Shown piece by piece: positions 55,312 through 64,000 of a stretch of DNA of 64,000 bases; the stretch's first letter is position 1; each line of letters begins with the position of its first letter. The translations under genes and the position numbers were made by a program. The stretch is from contig NC_133105.1 of assembly GCF_022965805.1 (NCBI RefSeq), positions 25,891,208 through 25,955,207 on the forward strand, read 5' to 3'. A model generated the notes under the pieces. That model saw nothing but the letters and a program-made list of their open reading frames with translations, did no database searches and was not told the DNA's origin. Origin of the DNA: Primulina eburnea (Eukaryota; Streptophyta; Magnoliopsida; Lamiales; Gesneriaceae).

Positions 55312-56501
55312 TTATGTGAGAAGTTCCACCATTTCCTTCTTCATTTCTTCCCCAAAATATTCACTGATATATGTAGGTTTGGGGAATTCTATCGTTCCTA
55401 GATTCACTTCTCTCAAGGGATCTTGAGTTTCCGGAAGCCGATCCTCCATTTGTGCTAGGCTAAGATTAGATCCTCCATTTGAAACCTTTTTCCTCATTAC
55501 CTCCACACTCTTCCTCAAATATTACTTCAGTTTCATCGATATCCCACAACTCTTGAGACTGTACTTTGTTCACCAGATTTTGCAGTGTGGCTTTCCACTC
55601 GCAAGTTGTAGGGACTTACATCTCTTCTATAGTAAACTTGGTCATCGACCTCCTCAGTAATAGGTAGGACCATGGGTCTAGGAGAGACCATGGTAGTAGT
55701 CTTGATGACTTTCTCAACTGCTTCTTTAACTTTTTTAGTGTCCATGTACACTGCTCTTGGTTGCCCATGCACCTTGTAGTTACGAAACTTAATTGGACCA
55801 AAAGCTTCATCATAATATCTAGCTTCCACGGTATTGGAATTAGATTGATAAGGCTGTGAATCAGCCTGCACCATTTCAACCTCATCCTCCTTCCACATTA
55901 ACAATAACTGGTACATGGATGATGTCACACAATGGTTGGTATGAATCCAATCCCTCCCTAACAAAGCATGGAAGCTAGCACTGGATTGACAACGAAGAAG
56001 GATGACAGAGAGGATCGAGACCTTACAGTGACATTTGCTGTTAAGACTCCCAAGGTTTTGGTGGTTTCTCTAGTAAAAACTATCACATATACTTCTGTAG
56101 GAATCAAGTCTTCCACACTTTTCCCCAACTTCTGCAGAATTCTGTAGGGTAGAATGTTTACAGCAGATCCATTATCTATCTAATCTAAATACCGGCTTTC
56201 CGTTAATATGTGTTGTGATATAAAGTGGGTTGATATGTCTAGTAATCTCATTTGTAGGTTTATTCATAACCACTCTTTTCTCTTCAACAACAAGAACTCC
56301 AGCACAATCTTTCAAAACATTATTCTGGAAGGAATCAGTAGTAATTTTATTTTCCATGAAGCCATCATACTCAAACATTCTTTTGCGTTTGAACTCATCT
56401 GGTAATGTTAATGAGCTTGTGGCACACTCAAATGAGACAAGAATTTGCCCTGCCTTGAAGGTAGTTTTCTTGATCACATTATTATCTTCCTTTGACAACA
56501 A
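55312..56501 (-). pseudogene. Protease and protease-RT linker of element T
   Basis: Sense order: an N-terminal piece ending HINPLYITTHINGKPVFRL (56501-56172), then a protease active site of the NGSAVN type just past a frame break near 56170, then LGRDWIHTNHCV (55964 on) and a linker with DPLREVNLGT and PKPTYISEYF (55518-55312) that leads into RT. The order and motifs are those of Tat elements. Several stops and frameshifts separate the pieces. Confidence 0.7.
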
Positions 56502-57129
56502 GCCATCACCTTCCTCTTCTCTATCCTTAATAGACTGCTGCCGAACTTCTTCTCTTTAAACGACTTTTCCACTTTCAACCTTCGATCCCTTTTTCCCTCA
56601 ACTAACGTCTTTTTTGGGTTCGAGAAAGATGCTTTGGAAATTTCGGATGTTCCACACATATCCATTGTCCATTGGGATTACCACCGAAGGAATAACAAAA
56701 CGAGATTTCCTTTCATATTTTTGACGATTATTCAGGACTGGGACCCTTGAAGTATCTTTTGGGATGACTGCTGGTCATATTTTCTTTCAACATTTCTGAC
56801 TGTAGTAGACGAGATTACTTCGAGGTAAGGGTTCATCGGTCTCTTGGCCATGGATTCCCATCATACCTTCCATTCCTCCATCTGTAAGACATATTCCCCC
56901 TGCAATAATGATGATCTCTTTCATGAAAGTTTATGTTTTTCTTTCTTTGACATCAAATATCATCTTACTGGGTACCCAACACTTCCTTATAGTAAATCTT
57001 GGCTATAAGGATATGTTTCCAAATACATTCCTCTTCTAATTGATTAAAAATCGTAAATTGGTATTATTCACATTCACGTTGGCTACTTGTGGAAAAGGGT
57101 CTTCATCCACTATCATTGTCTCTTTTTTC

Positions 57130-57731
57130 TCAGGGAATCTCAGGATTCCTTTGCTGATTCTTTCTTGCATAAATTTGTTTAAAAGCCAAACAAACATTAG
57201 TATTATGGTTGAAGGAATTATGATACTTACAATGGTCCCTTCCCATGATCTCCTCTCTGGTTGGTACTTTGTGATCTAGGGAGAAGGTTATGAAATTTTC
57301 CTTCACCAAATGATTAAAAATTTCTTCTGTCTTTGATGCATCAAAGGTATAAGGCATTTGAACTGGAGAAACATTTTTTCTGGGAAACTCTTCATTCTTG
57401 CGCTTTAATAAAGGGATTGTACTTGATCCATAATTCGCCACTTATGCCAAGGTGACTTCTTCAACTTCGTGGAAGTGCCAACAGTAGACTTCTTTTTATG
57501 ACTTTCCTCACGCAATAATTCTTCATACTCTGATACTATGGCAGCAAGCTCATAAAAATCACGGAATTCCATTCTTTGGAATTTTTTTCTCACCTCACAA
57601 TCAATTCCTCGTTGCGCCAATTTCACATATTCTGATTCCGGAAGGAAAACCCCGCACCTACTCCTCACCCTTTTGAATTTGCATATGAAATCATTTGCAG
57701 ATTCTCCCGGCTTCTGGACCACTCTTGACAT
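57130..57731 (-). pseudogene. Gag of element T
   Basis: The minus strand begins with QKPGESANDFICKFKRVRSR and FRDFYELAAIVSEYEELL (57731-57405), the C-terminal half of a Tat gag core. It continues in another frame with PYTFDASKTEEIFNHL and a CKYHNSFNHNTNVC block (57441-57130) resembling the Cys/His segment of Tat gags. Upstream to the 5' LTR (57732-58466) the gag N-terminus is not recognisable. Broken by at least one frameshift. Confidence 0.75.
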
Positions 57732-58466
57732 TTACGCTATACTGATCTAAGGTATTGTTCTGAAAAACTATGTATGGAATTGGCGTTCATTGTCATGCCA
57801 AGTCATAATAGAATTTTGAGGTGGTGTTAGTAAACGTAGTGCTAGTCAGTGAATTGGGAAACAATCTTAGCTTGTAATTAGAAAAATTATCCAAATTTGC
57901 AAGTTCACCACATTGTATCGTAAACCGCTACATGTTCCACAATAGATTATCCATCTTCCCCCGAGTATAAAGTAAATTTTGGACTATGATAGCCTCTTGG
58001 ATAAGGATTTTCACGATCAACAACATTAGGTTATGGCTTGTGAAACTCTGGTCGAATTATTGGCCTCACCCCTAGGCCATACAACTCTTTGATAACATAA
58101 CGTACAGTCTCAAAGTCCAAGACTGGAGTTTTTCGTAATGTATATGGGGAATAATTTTCCCCCGAGTATTATTCCCTGTACTTGAGACTTAGTACCCATG
58201 TATTCCCCCTTCACCATACATCCCTGGATGCATGTTAGGAGAAGTCACATCTAACATATTCCCTGCTAATTGTTTACCATTATTGTAACTTTGGCGTTTC
58301 GGACCAAAATCATCTTCCTCCTATGTGGAAGAATATACTTTCCTTCCCCAAAAGACCCTAGAGTCGGTAATTCCTCCAAGCGGAGATTTTCAGTACGCTT
58401 TGTAGGCATCGAGACCCCAAAATCACTATGCTTTGGAGGCATTGAGTCCCACTAGGCGTTTCAATT

Positions 58467-59020
58467 TGTTTCTCACGAAACTTGCGGGGCGTGCCAGGCA
58501 CGTGATCGTGCCAAATATAGAATGATAAGACTTATTTATCAAACTTTGTGTGTCTCGATTCGACCGTTAGTTCTAATTCCCTCGGTATGGCTTCAAAGAG
58601 AAAAATATAAATTGAGAAATATAATGGAATTATAGAGAAAAATTCATGAACAACATCAAATTTAATTACGTTGTTATGAATATGAACGACATTTATAGAA
58701 GAAAGTTGGAGAAATATGCCAAAATCTAAAGAAACTAAGATGCTAGAAATTGGAAAATATGAAGATAAAATATTGAGATAATTGAAGAAGCTTTGCTGCT
58801 GCTTTGTTGAATGTTTTGTTGCCCTATTCTAATTCTTCTATCTGTTTTTTTAAACTCCACGGAGTAGTTCCAGCCACATTGCACGATCGTTCATGATGTG
58901 TCGTGGATCAACTCCTCCATTGTGGTCTTGAACTGACACCTTTTTGGTCTTGTCCACTGGGTCTCTTCACATTCTGCAAGCTTCTTATTGTTAGTGGGCT
59001 TCTAAGATTTGGGTAAAATA
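58467..59020 (-). repeat. 5' LTR of element T (554 bp)
   Basis: Plus-strand start TGTTTCTCACG, end GGTAAAATA (terminal C changed; the other copy ends TTAAACA). Followed by the ATAAG duplication at 59021-59025. Confidence 0.88.
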
Positions 59021-59302
59021 ATAAGATAATTTTTTAAGTCATGATTAACGTAAAATTAAGGCTCATAAAATAAATATATAACATATAGAGTCCAAAACAA
59101 TAAATATATACGAGTGTCCCGTATTGCGTATTTATATAATCGATTTTTTCAATATAAGTACTTTTGTTTTAAAAAAATTGAAAATTAAATTTGAAATTTT
59201 TTAAATCAAATTTAAAATTTTTTTATTTACTCAGTTTTTTTTTTTGAATTTTTTTACACATTTAATTTTTCATGCAAAAAAATATAGATGATTGTAAAAA
59301 AA

Positions 59303-59375
<73 letters not shown>

Positions 59376-60026
59376 TTCTAAAATATACCAAGATACTATT
59401 TTATCTCAATTAGAGAAATTGAGATATATGGTAATTTAAAAATATATAGTTGCATGTTTTTAATTGATTTTTTGGAGAATTTCAAAGATATGAAGAATGA
59501 TAGATTATGATGATTTTTTAAAGATTTGTGACATAGAAAAAATTTGAAATATATTATTTTAAGGATATGGAAAATTTTAAATTTGAGTATTTATTCTATC
59601 TTGGGAGATATGATGCAAGATTTGAAAAAAATTATTCTATCTTGGATGTTATGGATTTCTCTATATATATTAGACTTTTCATTCAGTATAGAGATTGACG
59701 AGTGTAGCCATAGGGTCAAGGAGATGCCGATGAGCTTTCCTTTTCAAATATTTGAGATTGGTTTGTTTGTTTGTTTGTTTCTTTGGGAGAAGAATGTGAG
59801 TTCTTGGGAGAATAATATTTTCGTGCACGTGGCAAAACTTATGTTGTGAGCATGTTAGGTTGGTTGTGCGCGACTTTTGTGGAGCCGTGAATATAATTCT
59901 TTCAGCACCACTGTATTCATTCTAATTTTGAGATTTTCAATTGCTAGTGCTATCCAAACATTTAAATCTTCCTTGATCCATTCCTCGGGAGAGGAAAGTT
60001 AGTTCTCGGGAGAGAACGGTTCGTTT
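59021..60026. other. AT-rich flank of element T, with a microsatellite
   Basis: A (TA)n run at 59304-59371 and otherwise low-complexity DNA. 59880-60026 may be the leader of the rearranged copia fragment that follows. The 101-codon plus frame at 59544-59849 has no recognisable domain. Confidence 0.45.
59304..59371. repeat. (TA)n microsatellite
   Basis: About 68 bp of TA repeats. Confidence 0.95.
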
Positions 60027-60044
60027 CTCACAGACGGCACCACT

Positions 60045-60538
60045 TGTTGAATATGTTATATGGTTTGCGATCACACTCAAATTCTCTTGAAGAATCAAAG
60101 AAGAGAAGAAAAACCAAGAAAAATGAAAATAGACTCCAAGAGATTTACGTGGTTCGGCTATATCCTACATACGTCCGCGGGAGAATAGCCATTATTTATT
60201 GATCAAGCACCACTCTCTTGAAGATTACAGCATACAAGAACTTTGTATATTCCAGTAGAAGAAAAACACAATCAAGCCTCTATATCTTGATCTCTTTCTT
60301 TTACTTTCTCTGGTGTATCCCTTGTTGCTTTTCCAGCACTGAGTTAAGATGAGTCTGTGTTGTTGTTGTTCACAAGGACCGCAGGAAGATATATATATCA
60401 TGCCTCCTGATCAGAGCCTTTCCTTTCCCTTCCCAACTGGCCGCCCTTGTTTGTTAACCTGTTGCAACTGCCGCTGTCTTCTTGAACTGATTAGATGCTA
60501 TGTCCAGGAGCCTTGCTTTGGAAGACACACGTTCAATG
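60045..60538 (-). repeat. Copia-like LTR, left copy
   Basis: Plus-strand start TGTTGAATATG, end near GTTCAA(TG). Pairs with 61308-61795. It is preceded on the plus strand by CGGCACCACT (60035-60044), a match to the primer-site region next to the right copy, so in sense it is also followed by a leader. Confidence 0.8.
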
Positions 60539-61253
60539 GGCTCCACCTTGACTTCCAAATATACGGTGTCCTCCAGTACCCATTTGGGTTAGTTTGACTT
60601 CTAGATCTTGATCGGAACTTTGTGGTTTTCTGCTGTCGGTGAGCATGTATCCCTCTGGTATTGAGGCTTTCACCTTGTATGTGTCCTTGTGAGTTCATAC
60701 GATTTTGTGACTCCTTGGCCCTTATTGTGAATTGCACTTCATCCAGTGAGATTGATTGTTCTCTCTCGTAGAGGAGTGCATCTCTAACATTTCATATGAA
60801 CTTGGGAAGGAGTTTAATAAGAAATGCCTTGTCCTCCTCTTCCAATTTAACTTGAATATTCTCCAAGTCATCCAAGATTTTAATGAACTCATCAATTTGC
60901 TCAGAGATGTTCTTTTCATCAATTACTTTGAATGAGTATAGCTTTTGTTTCATGTATAACCTGTTAGCCAGAGCTTTGGTCACCTAAAGTGAATCCAGCT
61001 TGATCCACATAGCTACAGCTGATACCTCTCTTGAAACCTCTGGAAGAGTTTTGTCTCCAAGGCACAGTATTATTGCGCTCTGTGCCTTTGTAAGATTTTG
61101 TGTCTTCTCCTTTGAATCACCTGCCATGGATTTGTCCCCTTTCAGGGCTTTCTCCAAACTTTGTTGAATCAATATAGCTCGCATTTTAATTCTCCACAGA
61201 CCAAAGTCATTCTTCCCATTGAACTTTTCAATGTCGAATTTCATTGATTCCAT
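60539..61253 (-). pseudogene. Ty1/copia gag (UBN2-like) fragment
   Basis: The minus strand begins MESMKFDIEKFNGKNDFGLWRI and continues AQSAIILCLGDKTLPEVSRE, MTKALANRLYMKQKLYSFKV and LDDLENIQVKLEEEDKAF: the copia-type gag (UBN2/DUF4219) pattern. TAG at 60984-60986 interrupts it, and two frameshifts follow near 60800. The last part (about 60740-60545) is basic with RSRSRSQTNPNG, as before a zinc knuckle, but runs straight into the left LTR with no knuckle, protease or pol. Confidence 0.85.
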
Positions 61254-61289
61254 CTTCTTGATTGGTTTTCCGATTCGTGGGGTTCATTT

Positions 61290-61305
61290 CCCACATACGG
61301 CGCCA
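61290..61305 (-). other. Primer binding site of the copia fragment
   Basis: The minus strand reads TGGCGCCGTATGTGGG two bases inside the LTR end. I do not assign the tRNA. Confidence 0.6.
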
Positions 61306-61307
61306 CT

Positions 61308-61795
61308 TGTTGAATATGTTATATGATCTGCGATCGCACTCAAATTCTCTTGAAGAATCAAAAAAGAGAAGGAAAACCAAGAACAATGAAATTAGACTCC
61401 AAGAGATTTACGTGGTTCGGCTATATCCAGCCTGCGTCCACGGGAGAACAGCCATTCTTTATTGATCAAGTACCACACTCTCGAAGATTACAGCACACAA
61501 GAACTTTGTATATACGAGTCCAAGAAAAAACACAATCAAGCCTCTATCTCTTGATATCTTTCTTTTACTTTCTCTGGTTTCCCTTGTTGCTTTTCCAGCA
61601 TTGAGTTAAGATGAGTCTGTGTTTTTGTTGTCCACAAGGACCGTAGGAAGATATGTATATCATGACTCCTCATCAGAGCCTTTTCTTTCTCTTCCTAACT
61701 AACCGCCCTTGTTTGTTAACCTGTTGCAACTGCCACTATCTTCCTGATTAGACGCTATGTCTAGGAGCCTTGCTTTGGAAGACACGTGTTCAACA
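61308..61795 (-). repeat. Copia-like LTR, right copy (488 bp)
   Basis: Plus-strand ends TGTTGAATATG and GTGTTCAACA, which are inverted (TGTTGAA/TTCAACA). It is the 5' LTR for the gag fragment to its left. Confidence 0.85.
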
Positions 61796-62571
61796 GATGT
61801 CTAAGTCATTGATCACCTAAAAAAATAGAATCAAGAGAAGTTAGCTTTCGGAATTCTAAAACTCACTTAACTCAAATGGAGAAAGCACAAACTATTTGTA
61901 GAAAAATTTGAATAAACTTAAACTGCAAATGAGTCCTTTTAGGGATAAATATTATTGATTGTTCTCTTTATATGCTAAATATTATTAATTAATTTGATTA
62001 GTATGCTACACAGATAGTTTTTTTCTTCTTATTCTAATATCATTATATAATGTAGCTCATTCACATTTTTATGAAAGTTAACATATATGTTGATGATACA
62101 TGAGTTAAGATTTGACTACATCATAGACGGAGAAATACTCCAGATATATCATAAAATAATCCTAGTTAGTTGGGTTATTTACCTCTTTAGATAAATTTTG
62201 GTGTCATTAATACATGCACACGATATTCCCTTCTTTCTTTTTCCGATTTAAGGGGAAAGAGCCCCTTGATTCTTAAGAATCGGCGATTTTCGTCTTAATG
62301 ATAAATATGTTTTATTTTTCTACTGTTTCAAAAACTTTGATTAATTTTTTATATAAAAAATGAACCGCATTGATTGATTCACCTACTCATTGATATAATA
62401 TCTTTGGGGTACTTAAATTTCTAAGTTAGAAGAAGGGAGGAATTACTCAATTTTCTGGATTATCTAAATTTCTATATAGTAAATATTATATATATATTAG
62501 AAAGATTTCAATTCTTCTTAAATAATCTACTGTACATTTGAGGATTAAATGTTAATGTTTGTTTTCTTAGA
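61796..62571. other. AT-rich stretch with no gene
   Basis: No repeat ends or coding motifs recognised between the copia LTR and the CACTA end. Confidence 0.5.
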
Positions 62572-62596
62572 CACCACAAAAAACCAAAGCGATTTG

Positions 62597-63022
62597 CGAC
62601 GGGTTTATCCGTCGCTAAAACCGTCGCGACTTGGTCAAAGCGACGGTTCTAGCGACGTGCCGTTGACCCGTGACCTTTTGGCTCGTCGCCTCACCCAAGC
62701 GACGCGCACACAATGATCGTGACAATTTGGCGACCGTATGTAGGATGAAGTTCGTCTCCAGTATAGCGACGGTCAAAATAACACCGACGCTAATTTTAGC
62801 GACGGTAATTTCAACAACGTCGCTATATTTAGCGACGATTATGCTCATAACCGTCGCTAAATATAGCGACGTTGTTGAAATTACCGTCGCTAAAATTAGC
62901 GACTGTTAATTAAAAACAGTCGCTTTAATTTGAGACGGTATTTTCACAACCGTCGCCATTTATAGCGACGGTATTTTCAAAAACCATCGCTAATTTCAGC
63001 GACGGTTAGAATTGTTCCGTCG
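62597..63022. repeat. CACTA subterminal repeats, with a 50-bp perfect inverted repeat
   Basis: Repeated AGCGACGG and its reverse complement. The arms 62788-62837 and 62852-62901 are exact inverse copies of 50 bp around a 14-base loop. Confidence 0.9.
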
Positions 63023-63194
63023 CTAATAACCATTCTGTTTTTTTTTTTAAAATAAAAATATATTAAAACAATTGTACTGTATAATTACTAAAAAAATTAA
63101 CAACAAATTTGAAAAATATAATCACATTAGTAAATAACATTTCCAAACTAGTGTTTGATACAAATATTCATCAAAAAAATTTAAACAAACGTCA

Positions 63195-63803
63195 CTACGG
63201 TGACGGTGACTGAGTCTCGTCGTCGTCGTAGTCGTCGCCGTCAAGCTCGTCCTCATCCTCGTCCTCGTCCCCGTACCCTTGCGTCGGAGGAATATAACTC
63301 TGTGAAAATCTGTGAATACGGGATGAAGAACCAACTGCTGCCCCACGAGATCGACCCCTGTGAGAAGTGCCTGGTCCAGACAGCGTGCGACCTGATGTAT
63401 GCGCGGTAGCTCCCTATGACATGCCTGCAACCAGGAGTCGGACATGCTCCTCTAGTGACGTCATGCGATCTCTCAGCATGACGTTCTCCGCCTCTGTAGC
63501 CCGCACCCTCTCGCAAAGCTCATCGTTACGACGTAACGATGAGTCCAGAATCTGGCGCATGTCCGCCTCGTGCTGGGACTCAGACGACGGACCGACATCT
63601 GATGACCTACCACGTCGACCCGGAGCCATCTCATCGGGATAGAAGGTGCTGGCCATGGACCCACACCCATACATCCTCCCCTTCTTCTTCCCCCCAACCA
63701 CAGTCTTGAACATGCTGTTTACCGACTGTGGGCTGGGGACAACAGGCTCTGATCCATCCTCTGCGGAACTTAGTGCCTGAGCCATAGATCGCTCCATGTT
63801 CTC
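63195..63803 (-). pseudogene. CACTA Transposase_24-type protein, last exon with in-frame UAG
   Basis: The minus strand encodes the C-terminal part of the plant Ptta/En/Spm (Transposase_24) family: ENMERSM, then FKTVVGGKKKGRMYGCGS, a DEMAPGRRGRSS segment and a Leu/Arg coiled coil (DELCERVRATEAENVMLRDR). TAG at 63414-63416 stops it, but the same frame stays open past it for 72 codons, ending in a Gly/Ser/Arg stretch and the acidic tail GDEDEDEDELDGDDYDDDE before TAG at 63195-63197. It therefore looks like one exon with a single CAG-type to TAG change. Role: DNA-binding partner of the CACTA transposase. Confidence 0.75.
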
Positions 63804-63874
63804 CTGTGATGTTGATAAAAATGGATAATTTTTAGTGAAACGTTAATGAGAATAACGAAATTTAATAAACTTAC
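63804..63874 (-). other. Intron of the CACTA gene (71 bp)
   Basis: On the minus strand, donor GTAAGT begins at 63874 and acceptor ACATCACAG ends at 63804. Removing it joins the codons for LIH and ENM in frame. Confidence 0.75.
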
Positions 63875-63976
63875 GTGGATCAGGCGGGATCGCGTGTCAA
63901 CGAAAGATCCGTCTACATGTCGATGTGTGTGTACGTACAGCTCCCACGACGTAGGATCTCTGCCATGTCGTGCTCG
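63875..63976 (-). CDS. CACTA Transposase_24-type protein, upstream exon
   Basis: Thirty-four codons, phase 0 at both ends, including WELYVHTHRHVDGSFVDTRS, the well-known WELY.HTH...G.FVD block of Transposase_24 proteins. An acceptor TTTATTTCAG precedes it at 63977-63986; earlier exons are outside the window. Confidence 0.75.
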
Positions 63977-64000
63977 CTGAAATAAATTTAATAATTGTAC

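Larger units (their letters stand above)
40870..59020 (-). mobile_element. Element T: old Tat-lineage Ty3/gypsy element with nested insertions
   Basis: Minus-strand element with LTRs at 58467-59020 (5') and 40870-41422 (3'), a purine tract beside the 3' LTR, and ATAAG duplications. About 12% of positions differ in the first 200 bases of the two LTRs, so it is old. Order in sense: gag (about 57731 to 57130), protease and linker (56501 to 55312), RT (55086 down to 54464), then the 10.6-kb insertion N, then RNase H (43824 down to about 43412). Integrase is missing. A plus-strand antisense gene fills the space before the 3' LTR. Gag and RT blocks match the Tat branch (Ogre and relatives). Confidence 0.88.
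62572..64000 (-). mobile_element. CACTA (En/Spm) transposon, left end, running off the window
   Basis: The end CACCACAAAAAACC resembles the CACTACAA terminal repeat of plant CACTA elements. Many AGCGACGG / CCGTCGCT subterminal repeats follow (62590-63030), then the 3' end of a minus-strand transposon gene. The right end is outside the window, so the terminal repeat and 3-bp duplication cannot be checked. Confidence 0.75.

Noticed and set aside
62615..62909. Frames of 77-79 codons on both strands in the CACTA end
   Set aside because: They are translations of the inverted repeat, so they mirror each other.

Overview
This window is nuclear DNA from a flowering plant, almost certainly a eudicot. 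The evidence is plant Ty3/gypsy lineages (Athila, Tat, chromoviruses), Ty1/copia elements, a CACTA transposon, a hAT-type MITE, AT-rich spacers with (TA)n runs, and one plant pectin methylesterase gene with a normal GT-AG intron. A lamiid origin would fit but is a guess. No rRNA, tRNA, CRISPR or bacterial-style operon is seen. The only host protein gene I can defend is the pectinesterase at 36802-38942; nearly everything else is transposable-element DNA.

Left half (1-28801), a nest up to five levels deep. Outermost is E, a copia-like element with a non-coding core (5' LTR pieces 23304-24194 and 26325-26384, core 26385-27416, 3' LTR 27417-28801). G, an LTR of another family (20614-23303), lies in E's 5' LTR. 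C, a minus-strand chromovirus (5' LTR 18680-20613, gag-pol to 13882), lies in G. B, a minus-strand Athila element (LTR 12415-13881, gag-pol down to base 1), lies in C's pol. A, an intact plus-strand chromovirus (3452-11973), lies in B's gag. Two solo LTRs of a family related to A and C also sit here: D (14128-16085, inside C) and F (24195-26324, inside E's 5' LTR). Target-site duplications support A, D and F directly. B, C and G have their left ends outside the window.

Middle (28802-40869). A degraded minus-oriented LTR is followed by AT-rich DNA, solo LTR H (31913-33988, perfect duplication), a hAT-type MITE (34030-34598, 8-bp duplication), more AT-rich spacer, the pectinesterase gene, and another decayed minus-oriented LTR related to E (about 39230-40694).

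Right half (40870-64000). T is an old minus-strand Tat-lineage element (40870-59020, duplication ATAAG) with a plus-strand antisense gene resembling a plant mobile domain protein between pol and its 3' LTR. Inside T is N, a decayed minus-strand chromovirus (43830-54458, duplication TCTTA). Inside N's left LTR is P, a truncated plus-strand element with a 2.8-kb LTR (43900 to about 48329). Beyond T are AT-rich DNA, a rearranged copia fragment (60045-61795), and the left end of a CACTA transposon (62572 to the edge) with minus-strand exons of a plant Transposase_24-type protein.

The most interesting structure is shared by LTRs of several lineages. Just upstream of each presumed TATA box lies a CpG-rich array of short palindromes. 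The palindromes are paired at a nearly constant 21-23 bp step although their sequences differ between families (GCGCATATGCGC in C, D and F; CGCCCGAGCG in A and H; GCGCGCGG-type in Athila). A second shared feature is a transcribed hairpin with a compensatory base change in LTRs A, C, D, F and H.
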